This document shows positions 15,942 through 24,130 of a DNA stretch of 64,000 bases, one piece after another. The position numbers and the translations under genes are program-made. This DNA is from Atlantibacter subterraneus (lineage in GTDB: Bacteria; Pseudomonadota; Gammaproteobacteria; Enterobacterales; Enterobacteriaceae): the NCBI RefSeq assembly GCF_027853245.1, contig NZ_JAPTZM010000007.1. One strand, given 5' to 3'. The notes beneath the pieces were generated by a model. It was not told where the DNA came from. It made no database searches and was given only the letters and a program-made list of their open reading frames with translations. Within the stretch, counting starts at the first letter, position 1. Every line of letters starts with the position of its first letter.

Positions 15942-16763
15942 ATGATCGAAGTCATCAGCAATATTGGTCTTAAAATAGAAAATGGCGGATTATTTATTTC
16001 ACGCGGCCAGGGGATCCACCCCCGGCGGATTATTCACTCCTGGGAGTTAATATTTGTTGAATCTGGCTCGTTATCCATTCGTGAAGATAATGACTATTAT
16101 ACCGTCGGGGCAGGACAGTGCCTTATTCTGGCTCCCGGAAAAACCCATGAAGGCACCGATAATTTTCCTGCTGACTTAAAATTCTTTTGGATCCATTTCA
16201 CTTTATTACCTTCAGAGTTGCCCGCTTTGCTACCCGGTGAAAGCACCATCACGTTAGCTAATTATATACGAGTAAAAGACTCAAATTCGGTTGCCTCCTT
16301 GTTCCGCTTATTTCTCAGTGAACAAACGGCAAACGCGCCCGTTGAATTGCTGAACACAATTTTTTTGTTAATTTTGAAAAAACTCGCCGCTTCTGTACCG
16401 TTTGATAAACATACCGAAAATGAAAGCGTGCTGGTTCAACAGGCGGCAGCCTACATTCGGACACATTATCATTTAAAAATTTCCACCTCATCCGTAGCGG
16501 CGAAATTGAAATGCAATCCTGATTACCTCGGACGCTTATTCAGACAATATCGTGGTCTTACGGTCACCGATGAGATCAATCAACAACGGGTAAAAACGGC
16601 AGAAAGTTTACTCGTTACAAGTCTGTTTTCTCTGCCCGATATTGCCACCCGATGCGGATTTACAGATACAGCTTATTTTCGGGAAATATTTAAAAAATAC
16701 AAAGGCGTAACGCCAAAAAAATGGCGAGCACTCTATTCGAGGATCCACATTAATACGCATTAA
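15942..16763 (+). CDS. AraC-family transcriptional regulator of the GH127 operon
   Basis: 273 residues from ATG 15942, preceded by AGGAG (15933-15937). An N-terminal cupin (about 15-150; IIHSWELIFVESGSLSIRED, then LILAPGKTHEG) is the sugar-sensing half. The C-terminal 100 residues hold two helix-turn-helix motifs (ISTSSVAAKLKCNPDYLGRL; LPDIATRCGFTDTAYFREIF, then KKYKGVTPKKWR). It is divergent from the symporter-hydrolase operon, so activation of that operon by an imported or released sugar is the simplest reading. Confidence 0.85.
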   Translation: MIEVISNIGLKIENGGLFISRGQGIHPRRIIHSWELIFVESGSLSIREDNDYYTVGAGQCLILAPGKTHEGTDNFPADLKFFWIHFTLLPSELPALLPGESTITLANYIRVKDSNSVASLFRLFLSEQTANAPVELLNTIFLLILKKLAASVPFDKHTENESVLVQQAAAYIRTHYHLKISTSSVAAKLKCNPDYLGRLFRQYRGLTVTDEINQQRVKTAESLLVTSLFSLPDIATRCGFTDTAYFREIFKKYKGVTPKKWRALYSRIHINTH

Positions 16764-16830
16764 CGGGCATATAAAAGAGGTAAGTTATTACCGCGCTAAA
16801 TTGATAATGACTTCCGGTCCGGACAAACAA

Positions 16831-16853
16831 AAACTGGCCCTTACGGCCAGTTT
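16831..16853. terminator. Bidirectional terminator between the AraC gene and gor
   Basis: Stem AAACTGGCC with GGCCAGTTT around a 5-nt loop, with A-runs on the left and a T-run on the right, so it can stop both convergent transcripts. Confidence 0.85.
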
Positions 16854-16889
16854 TTCAGATAAGCAGATATCAAAAACAATGCTCTGCGC

Positions 16890-18242
16890 TTAACGCATCG
16901 TCACAAACTCTTCCGCCGCTGTCGGATGGATCGCCACGGTATTATCAAAGTCTTTCTTGGTCGCGCCCATTTTCAGCGCCACCGCGAAACCTTGCAGGAT
17001 TTCATCCATTCCGAAGCCAATCCCGTGAATGCCGACGATTTTCTCTTCCGGGCCGACGCACACTAATTTCATGCGGCATGGCTGGCGGTGAGAGGTCACG
17101 GCGGTGTACATCGCGGTGAACGACGATTTATACACTTTCACCTGATCGTCGCCGTACTGCTCGCGCGCCTGCGGTTCGGTCAGACCCACGGTGCCGATCG
17201 GCGGGTGGCTGAACACCACGGTCGGGACGTTGGTGTAATCCAGATGCTCTTCCGGCTTGTTGTTAAACAGGCGCTCGGAGAGACGGCGACCGGCAGCAAC
17301 CGCGACCGGCGTCAGTTCTACTGCGCCGGTGTTATCGCCTACCGCGTAAATGCCATCAACGCTGGTATTCTGGAACTTATCGACGACGATATAGCCTTTT
17401 TCGTTGGTTTTTACGCCTGTCGCTTCCAGGTTGAAGGTGTCGTTCGCCGGTTCGCGGCCAATCGCCCAAATCAGGCAGTCAACGGTTTCGCTACGGCCAT
17501 CTTCCAGTTGCAGCGTCAGGCTGCCGTCGGCGTTTTTCACCACCGCTTTCGGGATCGCCTGGGTGTGCAGCGTCGGGCCTTCGGTGTTAATCACTTCCAC
17601 CAGCGTTTCGACAATCAGCGGATCAAAGTTACGCAGCGGCGCGTGTTTACGCACGAACAAATGGGTATCCGCCCCCAGCGCGTTAACCACGCCGGCGATT
17701 TCCACGGCGATGTAACCCGCGCCCACTACCGCAACGCGTTTTGGCATCTCGTCCAGCTCAAAGAAGCCATCGGAATTAATGCCGTATTCCGCACCCGGAA
17801 TTGACGGGATAGACGGACGGCCGCCGGTCGCAATCAGAATATGGTCAGCGGTGATGGTCTCGCCGTTCACTTCCACGGTATGCGCATCAACAAAACGCGC
17901 GAAGCCACGGATCACATCAACAATGTTTTTCTTTAACACCGTCTCATAAGAGGTGTGAATGCGGTCGATGTAGGCGGTACGGCTGGCGACCAGCTTTTTC
18001 CAGTCGAAATGATTCACGGTGGTATCGAAACCGTAATCCGGGCCGTACAGATGAATAGCTTCCGCGATTTGCGCCGCATGCCACATCACTTTTTTCGGCA
18101 CGCAACCCACGTTGACGCAGGTGCCGCCCAGCTCTTTGGCTTCAATCAGCGCGCACTTCTTCCCGTACATGGCTGCCCGGTTAATGGAGGCAATACCACC
18201 GCTGCCGCCGCCGATAGCGAGGTAGTCATAATGTCTGGTCAT
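16890..18242 (-). CDS. gor: Glutathione reductase
   Basis: 450 residues, the E. coli Gor length. NADPH-dependent FAD enzyme that reduces glutathione disulfide in the cytoplasm. Seen are the FAD Rossmann motif YLAIGGGSGGIASINRAA, the redox-active disulfide GGTCVNVGCVPKK, the NADPH motif VVGAGYIAVEIAGV with downstream Arg (VRKHAPLR), the second FAD motif YAVGDNTG, and the C-terminal His-Glu pair AIHPTAAEEFVT. It lies next to rlmJ as in E. coli. Confidence 0.97.
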   Translation of the reverse strand: MTRHYDYLAIGGGSGGIASINRAAMYGKKCALIEAKELGGTCVNVGCVPKKVMWHAAQIAEAIHLYGPDYGFDTTVNHFDWKKLVASRTAYIDRIHTSYETVLKKNIVDVIRGFARFVDAHTVEVNGETITADHILIATGGRPSIPSIPGAEYGINSDGFFELDEMPKRVAVVGAGYIAVEIAGVVNALGADTHLFVRKHAPLRNFDPLIVETLVEVINTEGPTLHTQAIPKAVVKNADGSLTLQLEDGRSETVDCLIWAIGREPANDTFNLEATGVKTNEKGYIVVDKFQNTSVDGIYAVGDNTGAVELTPVAVAAGRRLSERLFNNKPEEHLDYTNVPTVVFSHPPIGTVGLTEPQAREQYGDDQVKVYKSSFTAMYTAVTSHRQPCRMKLVCVGPEEKIVGIHGIGFGMDEILQGFAVALKMGATKKDFDNTVAIHPTAAEEFVTMR

Positions 18243-18313
18243 GATTCTGGTCCTTAATGTCTGATTGCCGCGATTGTATACCTGAAATCAATAGGTTCCA
18301 TCGATGGCTGCGA

Positions 18314-19156
18314 TTATTCCGGCACGATCCAGCTGACGGTCGCGTGGCCGGTTCCCGCTGGCACCAGCTTTTTGTGCAGCCAGGGCAGCACGCTGTTCAT
18401 CTGCTGTTCCAGCTTCCACGGCGGGTTAATCACAATCATCCCCGACGCGGTCATGCCGCGACGATCGCTGTCCGGCAGTACCGCCAGCTCGATTTGCAGA
18501 ATACGCCGAATGCCGGTTTCTTCCAGCGCATGAACCATGCGTTTGATCTGCTGGCGCAGCACCACCGGATACCACAGGGCGTATACGCCAGTCGCAAAGC
18601 GGTTGTAGCCTTCTTTAATACCGGTCACTACCGCCTGATAGTCAGTTTTCATTTCATAGGGCGGATCGATAAGAATCAACCCACGGCGTGACACTGGCGG
18701 CAGTTTGGCTTTTAACTGCTGATAGCCGTCGGAACGGCTGACGGTGGCGCGGTCGTCTTTCTGAAATTCAGCACGCAGCAGAGGGAAATCGCTGGGGTGC
18801 AGTTCGGTGAGCTGCATGCTGTCCTGCGGGCGCAGCAGCTGGCGCGCGATCAGCGGTGAACCGGGGTAATAACGCAGTTGCCCGCCACGGTTGAAATGCT
18901 CCACCGCGCTGATGTACGGCTCCAGCTCCGCAGGTAAATCGTCCTGCTGCCAGATGCGCGCGATGCCTTCCAGATATTCGCCGGTACGCTCCGCATGCTC
19001 GCCGCTTAACTGATAACGCCCTGCGCCCGCATGGGTATCCAGATAGAGAAACGGTTTCTCTTTTTCTTTAAGGGATTCAATGATAAGGCTTTGTACGGTG
19101 TGCTTCAGCACGTCGGCGTGGTTACCGGCGTGGAAGCTGTGGCGATAGCTAAGCAT
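18314..19156 (-). CDS. rlmJ: 23S rRNA adenine-N6 methyltransferase RlmJ (A2030)
   Basis: 280 residues, as in E. coli, if started at the ATG at 19156 (MLSYRHSFHAGNHADVLKHT); the longer in-frame extension upstream does not resemble the family. It uses S-adenosylmethionine to methylate A2030 of 23S rRNA before ribosome assembly. The catalytic DPPY motif is in LILIDPPYEMKTDY, and the SAM-binding acidic residue lies around the HPSD/ELHP region. It is divergent from prlC, the conserved gene order. Confidence 0.95.
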   Translation of the reverse strand: MLSYRHSFHAGNHADVLKHTVQSLIIESLKEKEKPFLYLDTHAGAGRYQLSGEHAERTGEYLEGIARIWQQDDLPAELEPYISAVEHFNRGGQLRYYPGSPLIARQLLRPQDSMQLTELHPSDFPLLRAEFQKDDRATVSRSDGYQQLKAKLPPVSRRGLILIDPPYEMKTDYQAVVTGIKEGYNRFATGVYALWYPVVLRQQIKRMVHALEETGIRRILQIELAVLPDSDRRGMTASGMIVINPPWKLEQQMNSVLPWLHKKLVPAGTGHATVSWIVPE

Positions 19157-19333
19157 GTAGAACGTTTCCAGATGGGATCTTAAGGGTATGGCGACAGTAT
19201 ACCGGAAAGTTAACCCGACCGGGGATTGCCGACGGCAACCATTGAAATCCACTACACTAAACCCCAGATCACCACACAATGAACAAAGCGCCAATCGACG
19301 CGCTTCACTTACCTTTTAATCAGGAACGCGCTT

Positions 19334-21376
19334 ATGACCAATCCATTACTCGTCCCTTTCGAGTTGCCGCCCTTCTCCGCTATTAAACCTGAACATGTGG
19401 TGCCCGCTGTGACGCAAGCGCTGGATGCCTGCCGTCAGCGTGTGGAAGAAGTGGTCGCGAAAGGCGCGCCGTACCGCTGGGAGACGCTGTGCCAGCCGCT
19501 GGCGGAAGTGGACGATCGTTTAGGGCGCATTTTCTCGCCGGTCAGCCACCTCAATTCGGTGCAGAACAGCCCGGAACTGCGCGAAGCCTACGAACAAACC
19601 CTGCCGCTGCTGTCCGAATACAGCACCTGGGTCGGCCAACATGAAGGGCTGTATAACGCGTACCGCGATCTGCGTGACGGCGAGCACTACGCCGCCCTCG
19701 ACACCGCTCAGAAGAAAGCAGTGGATAATGCGCTGCGTGATTTTGAACTCTCCGGCATTGGTCTGCCGAAAGACAAACAGCAGCGCTATGGCGAGATCGC
19801 CGCGCGTCTGTCCGAGCTGGGTTCCACCTACAGCAACAACGTGCTCGACGCCACCATGGGCTGGAGCAAACTGGTCGCTGACGAATCTGAACTCTCCGGG
19901 ATGCCGGAAAGCGCGCTGGCCGCCGCCAAAGCTCAGGCCGAAGCCAAAGAGCAGCAGGGTTATCTGCTGACGCTGGATATCCCGAGCTACCTGCCGGTAA
20001 TGACCTACTGCGACAACCAGACGCTGCGTGAAGAGATGTACCGCGCCTACAGCACCCGCGCCTCTGACCAGGGTCCAAACGCCGGGAAATGGGATAACAG
20101 CCCGATTATGGAAGAGATCCTGGCGCTGCGTCATGAGCTGGCGGAACTGCTGGGCTTTGAAAACTACGCCCATAAATCCCTCGCCACCAAAATGGCAGAA
20201 AACCCGCAGCAGGTGCTGGATTTCTTAACCGATCTGGCAAAACGCGCCCGTCCGCAGGGTGAAAAAGAGTTGGCCCAGCTGCGCGATTTCGCTAAAGCGC
20301 AGTACGGCGTCGATGAACTGCATCCGTGGGATATCGCCTACTACAGCGAAAAACAGAAGCAGCACCTGTACAGCATCAGCGACGAACAGCTACGCCCGTA
20401 CTTCCCGGAAAACAAAGCGGTCAACGGTCTGTTCGAAGTCGTTAAACGCATTTACGGCATAACGGCCAAAGAGCGTAAAGACGTGGACGTCTGGCATCCG
20501 GATGTGCGCTTCTTCGAGCTATATGACGACAGCGGCGAACTGCGCGGCAGTTTCTATCTCGACCTGTACGCCCGCGAAAACAAGCGCGGCGGCGCGTGGA
20601 TGGACGACTGCGTCGGCCAGATGCGCAAAGCCGACGGCTCGCTGCAAAAACCGGTGGCCTATCTCACCTGTAACTTTAACCGTCCGCTGAACGGCAAACC
20701 GGCGCTGTTTACCCACGACGAAGTAATCACCCTGTTCCACGAATTCGGCCACGGCCTGCACCATATGCTGACGCGCATCGAAACCCCAGGGGTGGCGGGC
20801 ATCAGCGGGGTGCCGTGGGATGCGGTAGAGCTGCCGAGCCAGTTTATGGAAAACTGGTGCTGGGAGCCGGACGCGCTAGCTTTTATCTCCGGCCATTATG
20901 AAACCGGCGAACCGCTGCCGCAGGAACTGCTGGAGAAAATGCTGGCGGCGAAAAACTACCAGGCGGCGATGTTTATCCTGCGCCAGCTGGAGTTCGGCCT
21001 GTTCGATTTCCGCCTGCATGCGGAGTTCAGCCCGGATCTCGGAGCGAAAATCCTCGAAACCCTGGCGGAAATTAAGAGCCAGGTGGCGCTGATCCCGGGT
21101 CCATCATGGGGCCGTTTCCCGCACGCGTTCAGCCATATTTTTGCTGGCGGCTACGCGGCGGGCTACTACAGCTACCTGTGGGCCGATGTGCTGGCGGCGG
21201 ATGCCTACTCCCGCTTCGAAGAAGAAGGGATTTTCAATCGTCAAACCGGCCAGGCGTTCCTCGACAACATCCTGACCCGCGGCGGTTCCGAAGAGCCAAT
21301 GGAGCTGTTCAAACGCTTCCGGGGCCGCGAACCGCAGCTGGATGCGATGCTGGAACACTACGGCATTAAGGGTTAA
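19334..21376 (+). CDS. prlC: Oligopeptidase A (M3 family zinc metallopeptidase)
   Basis: 680 residues, full length. A cytoplasmic enzyme that degrades short peptides, including cleaved signal peptides. The zinc motif HEFGH is in VITLFHEFGHGLHHMLTR, with the third ligand Glu in the following helix (LPSQFMENWCWE). The tyrosines that close on substrate are in FAGGYAAGYYSYLWAD. rsmJ starts 9 bp after its stop, so the two genes form one transcript, as in E. coli. Confidence 0.97.
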   Translation: MTNPLLVPFELPPFSAIKPEHVVPAVTQALDACRQRVEEVVAKGAPYRWETLCQPLAEVDDRLGRIFSPVSHLNSVQNSPELREAYEQTLPLLSEYSTWVGQHEGLYNAYRDLRDGEHYAALDTAQKKAVDNALRDFELSGIGLPKDKQQRYGEIAARLSELGSTYSNNVLDATMGWSKLVADESELSGMPESALAAAKAQAEAKEQQGYLLTLDIPSYLPVMTYCDNQTLREEMYRAYSTRASDQGPNAGKWDNSPIMEEILALRHELAELLGFENYAHKSLATKMAENPQQVLDFLTDLAKRARPQGEKELAQLRDFAKAQYGVDELHPWDIAYYSEKQKQHLYSISDEQLRPYFPENKAVNGLFEVVKRIYGITAKERKDVDVWHPDVRFFELYDDSGELRGSFYLDLYARENKRGGAWMDDCVGQMRKADGSLQKPVAYLTCNFNRPLNGKPALFTHDEVITLFHEFGHGLHHMLTRIETPGVAGISGVPWDAVELPSQFMENWCWEPDALAFISGHYETGEPLPQELLEKMLAAKNYQAAMFILRQLEFGLFDFRLHAEFSPDLGAKILETLAEIKSQVALIPGPSWGRFPHAFSHIFAGGYAAGYYSYLWADVLAADAYSRFEEEGIFNRQTGQAFLDNILTRGGSEEPMELFKRFRGREPQLDAMLEHYGIKG

Positions 21377-21384
21377 TCCTTCTC

Positions 21385-22164
21385 GTGAACATCTGTTTAA
21401 TTGATGAAACAGGCGCCGGAGACGGCGCCTTATCACTTCTGGCGCAGCGCTGGGGGCTGAACCACGACGCGGATAACCTGATGGCGCTGGTGCTGACGGC
21501 GGAACATCTGGAACTGCGCAAGCGCGATGAACCTAAACTCGGCGGGATTTTTGTCGATTTTGTCTCCGGTGCGATGGCCCATCGCCGTAAATTCGGCGGC
21601 GGACGCGGCGAAGCGGTCGCTAAAGCGGTCGGCATTAAGGGCGATTATCTGCCGGATGTGGTGGATGCCACGGCGGGCCTGGGGCGCGATGCCTTTGTGC
21701 TGGCGTCGGTAGGGTGCCATGTGCGGATGCTGGAACGCAATCCGGTAGTGGCGGCGCTGCTGGATGACGGTCTGGCGCGCGGCTATCAGGACCCGGAAAT
21801 CGGCCCCTGGCTGCGGGAACGGCTGCATCTGATCCACGCCTCCAGCCTGACGGCGCTGGAAAATATCACTCCGCGTCCGCAGGTGGTGTATCTCGATCCG
21901 ATGTTTCCCCACAAGCAGAAAAGCGCGCTGGTAAAGAAAGAGATGCGGGTGTTTCAGTCGCTGGTAGGGCCAGATATCGACGCGGACGGATTACTGGAAC
22001 CCGCCCGACGTCTGGCGACTAAACGCATTGTGGTCAAACGCCCCGACTATGCGCCGCCGCTGGCGGGCGTCGCCACCCAGTCGGCGGTGACGACCAAAAG
22101 CCATCGCTTCGATATTTACCCGCCGCTGGCAGAAATTACTGCGGCATCGCCTCACGCGGAATAA
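21385..22164 (+). CDS. rsmJ: 16S rRNA guanine-N2 methyltransferase RsmJ (G1516)
   Basis: 259 residues with a GTG start at 21385; nearly every block of E. coli RsmJ (formerly YhiQ) is recognisable: the SAM-binding motif VVDATAGLGRDAFVLASVG, the acidic motif MLERNPVVAALLDDGL, and YLDPMFPHKQKSALVKKEMR as the catalytic DPMFP element. The C-terminus (PLAEITAASPHAE) is about nine residues longer than in E. coli and runs 29 bp into the convergent kdgK gene. Confidence 0.95.
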   Translation: MNICLIDETGAGDGALSLLAQRWGLNHDADNLMALVLTAEHLELRKRDEPKLGGIFVDFVSGAMAHRRKFGGGRGEAVAKAVGIKGDYLPDVVDATAGLGRDAFVLASVGCHVRMLERNPVVAALLDDGLARGYQDPEIGPWLRERLHLIHASSLTALENITPRPQVVYLDPMFPHKQKSALVKKEMRVFQSLVGPDIDADGLLEPARRLATKRIVVKRPDYAPPLAGVATQSAVTTKSHRFDIYPPLAEITAASPHAE

Positions 22165-23068
22165 TCGCGCCACGATACTGGATCACGGTGCTGGCGGTGA
22201 GGTGACCACGCTTCGCCGCCGCTTCGGCATCGCCGCCGGTCAGGCGCACCGCCAGATAACCGGCGCTGAACGAGTCGCCTGCTGCGGTGGTGTCGATCAC
22301 TTTCTCTTTCGGCAGTTTCACCGCCGGGACGTCCAGCAGCGGTTCGCCGGCAATCGCCACCAGGCAAGAATCCGCGCCGCGCTTAATTACCACTTCGCTG
22401 ACGCCAGCCGCCTGAGTGCGGGCAACCACCTCCTCAACCGGCTTCTCACCCCACAGCGCGTCTTCGTCGTCCAGCGTCAGGAAGGCGATATCGGTACAGG
22501 TCAGCATCTGCTGGTAAACCTGCTGGGTCACTTCTTTGCTGGCCCACAGGCGCGGACGGTAGTTGTTGTCGAAAATCACTTTCCCGCCGTTGGCGCGGCA
22601 CTGGCGCAGCAGCGCCAGCAGTTTCTCACGGCTTTCCGGGCTTAAGATCGCCAGGCTGATGCCGCTTAAATAGATGTAATCAAACTGCGCCAGTTCGGCG
22701 CAAATTGCCGGTGCCTGCTCGCTCTCCAGCCAGAAACGCGCGGCAGCTTCGTTGCGCCAGTAGTAAAAGGTGCGCTCGCCGGTCTCGTCGGTTTCGATGT
22801 AGTACAGGCCCGGCAGGCGGTTTTCCATACGCTGGATCAGCGATGTCTGTACCTGCTCGGCCTGCCACGCTTCCAGCATCTGCTGGCTGAAGCTGTCCTG
22901 GCCCAGCGCGGTCACGTAGTGCACGCCCAGCGCTTCGGCATCAACCTGACGCGCGATATAAACAGAGGTATTCAGGGTATCGCCGCCAAATCCGCGGTTT
23001 ACTTCCGCGCCTTTCTGCGACAGTTCAATCATGCATTCGCCAATGACGGCAATCTTTTTCAACGACAT
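22136..23068 (-). CDS. kdgK: 2-keto-3-deoxygluconate kinase
   Basis: 310 residues from ATG 23068 (MSLKKIAVIGECMIELSQKG); three upstream in-frame codons are not conserved. A PfkB-family kinase that phosphorylates 2-keto-3-deoxy-D-gluconate to KDPG for the Entner-Doudoroff aldolase, in hexuronate and pectin catabolism. The N-terminal family block GFGGDTLNTSVYIARQV and the ATP/catalytic-base motif DTTAAGDSFSAGYLAVRL are intact. In E. coli it is repressed by KdgR; I did not find a convincing KdgR box. It is divergent from pdeH. Confidence 0.95.
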   Translation of the reverse strand: MSLKKIAVIGECMIELSQKGAEVNRGFGGDTLNTSVYIARQVDAEALGVHYVTALGQDSFSQQMLEAWQAEQVQTSLIQRMENRLPGLYYIETDETGERTFYYWRNEAAARFWLESEQAPAICAELAQFDYIYLSGISLAILSPESREKLLALLRQCRANGGKVIFDNNYRPRLWASKEVTQQVYQQMLTCTDIAFLTLDDEDALWGEKPVEEVVARTQAAGVSEVVIKRGADSCLVAIAGEPLLDVPAVKLPKEKVIDTTAAGDSFSAGYLAVRLTGGDAEAAAKRGHLTASTVIQYRGAIIPREAMPQ

Positions 23069-23226
23069 AGTGGCCAACCCGGATTATCAATATTATGCGC
23101 AGTGTGTGCTGCGAACGAAAAGTCGTCAAATATTTTAAAACAATGTTCCGATAATTTTTTTGAGCCAGGTGGCGATCCCGAAACTAAATCCCCAAAAAAC
23201 TGCCAGAATTGGTTACGAACGAAACA

Positions 23227-23253
23227 TAAAGTTCTCAAGCGCGGGGCCGATAA
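23227..23253 (+). promoter_or_regulatory. Sigma-28 (FliA) flagellar promoter of pdeH
   Basis: TAAAGTTC, an 11-bp spacer, then GCCGATAA. This matches the FliA consensus (TAAAGTTT-N11-GCCGATAA) at 15 of 16 positions. It lies 45 bp before the pdeH start. Confidence 0.9.
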
Positions 23254-23298
23254 TCCCAATGTCCAGGTATGTCACCCCCGTTTAACAGGACGATGACG

Positions 23299-24072
23299 AT
23301 GAAGTTAAAGCAGGTCACTCACCGGCTGACAATGCCCGCCGCGAGTATCGAAAATTTAGAAGAGCATCGATATTGGTTGCAGTGTGAGCGTGCTTATACT
23401 TATCAGCCAATCTATAAAACCAACGGCAAACTGCTGGCCGTGGAGCTGTTGACGGTCGTCACGCATCCTGCCAATCCCCAACAGCGCATTGCGCCGGATC
23501 GCTATTTCGCCGCTATCCCGGTACGCCTGCGCCTGAGCGTGATTGAAGAACAGCTGCGGATGCTCCAGCAGCGGGAACATTTCTTCCTGCGCCACGAGGT
23601 GCTGGCGTCGGTGAATGTCGATGGCCCCACGCTTATCGCCATGCGCGAGCGCAGCGATATTCTGCAACTGGTCAACCAACTGCCCTGGGTGCGCTTTGAA
23701 CTGGTAGAGCATATCCGCCTGCCGGAAGACTCTAACCTTGCGGGGATGAGCGAATTTGGCCCGCTGTGGCTGGACGATTTCGGCACCGGCATGGCGAATT
23801 TCTCGGCCTTAAGCGAGGTGCGCTATGACTACATCAAAGTGGCGCGCGAGCTGTTTATCATGCTGCGCACCACCCCGGAAGGGCGCAATCTGTTTACTCA
23901 ACTACTCCAGCTGATGAACCGCTACTGCAACGGCGTGATCGTCGAGGGCGTCGAAACCGTAGAAGAGTGGCAGGACGTTCAGGGATCGCCCGCGCTGGCG
24001 GCCCAGGGCTATTATCTGTCGCGTCCGGTCTGTTTCAGCACCCTGGATGAGGTAGAAATGCTGCTGCTTTGA
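23299..24072 (+). CDS. pdeH: Cyclic-di-GMP phosphodiesterase PdeH (YhjH)
   Basis: 257 residues, a stand-alone EAL domain. It hydrolyses c-di-GMP in the cytoplasm and keeps YcgR-type braking of the flagellar motor off. Catalytic residues are present: the EAL equivalent in LAVELLTVV, E in FELVEHIRL, DDFGTG in LWLDDFGTGMANFSAL, K in YIKVARELF and E in VIVEGVET. ATG 23299 was chosen over 23293 because AGGA (23287-23290) is 8 bp before it. The flagellar sigma-28 promoter upstream places it in the motility regulon, as in E. coli. Confidence 0.95.
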   Translation: MKLKQVTHRLTMPAASIENLEEHRYWLQCERAYTYQPIYKTNGKLLAVELLTVVTHPANPQQRIAPDRYFAAIPVRLRLSVIEEQLRMLQQREHFFLRHEVLASVNVDGPTLIAMRERSDILQLVNQLPWVRFELVEHIRLPEDSNLAGMSEFGPLWLDDFGTGMANFSALSEVRYDYIKVARELFIMLRTTPEGRNLFTQLLQLMNRYCNGVIVEGVETVEEWQDVQGSPALAAQGYYLSRPVCFSTLDEVEMLLL

Positions 24073-24130
24073 TGCCCTTTCTCTGTGCTGAACTATCTTT
24101 ATTAAAAAAGATAATCAAACAGAGGTGGGC

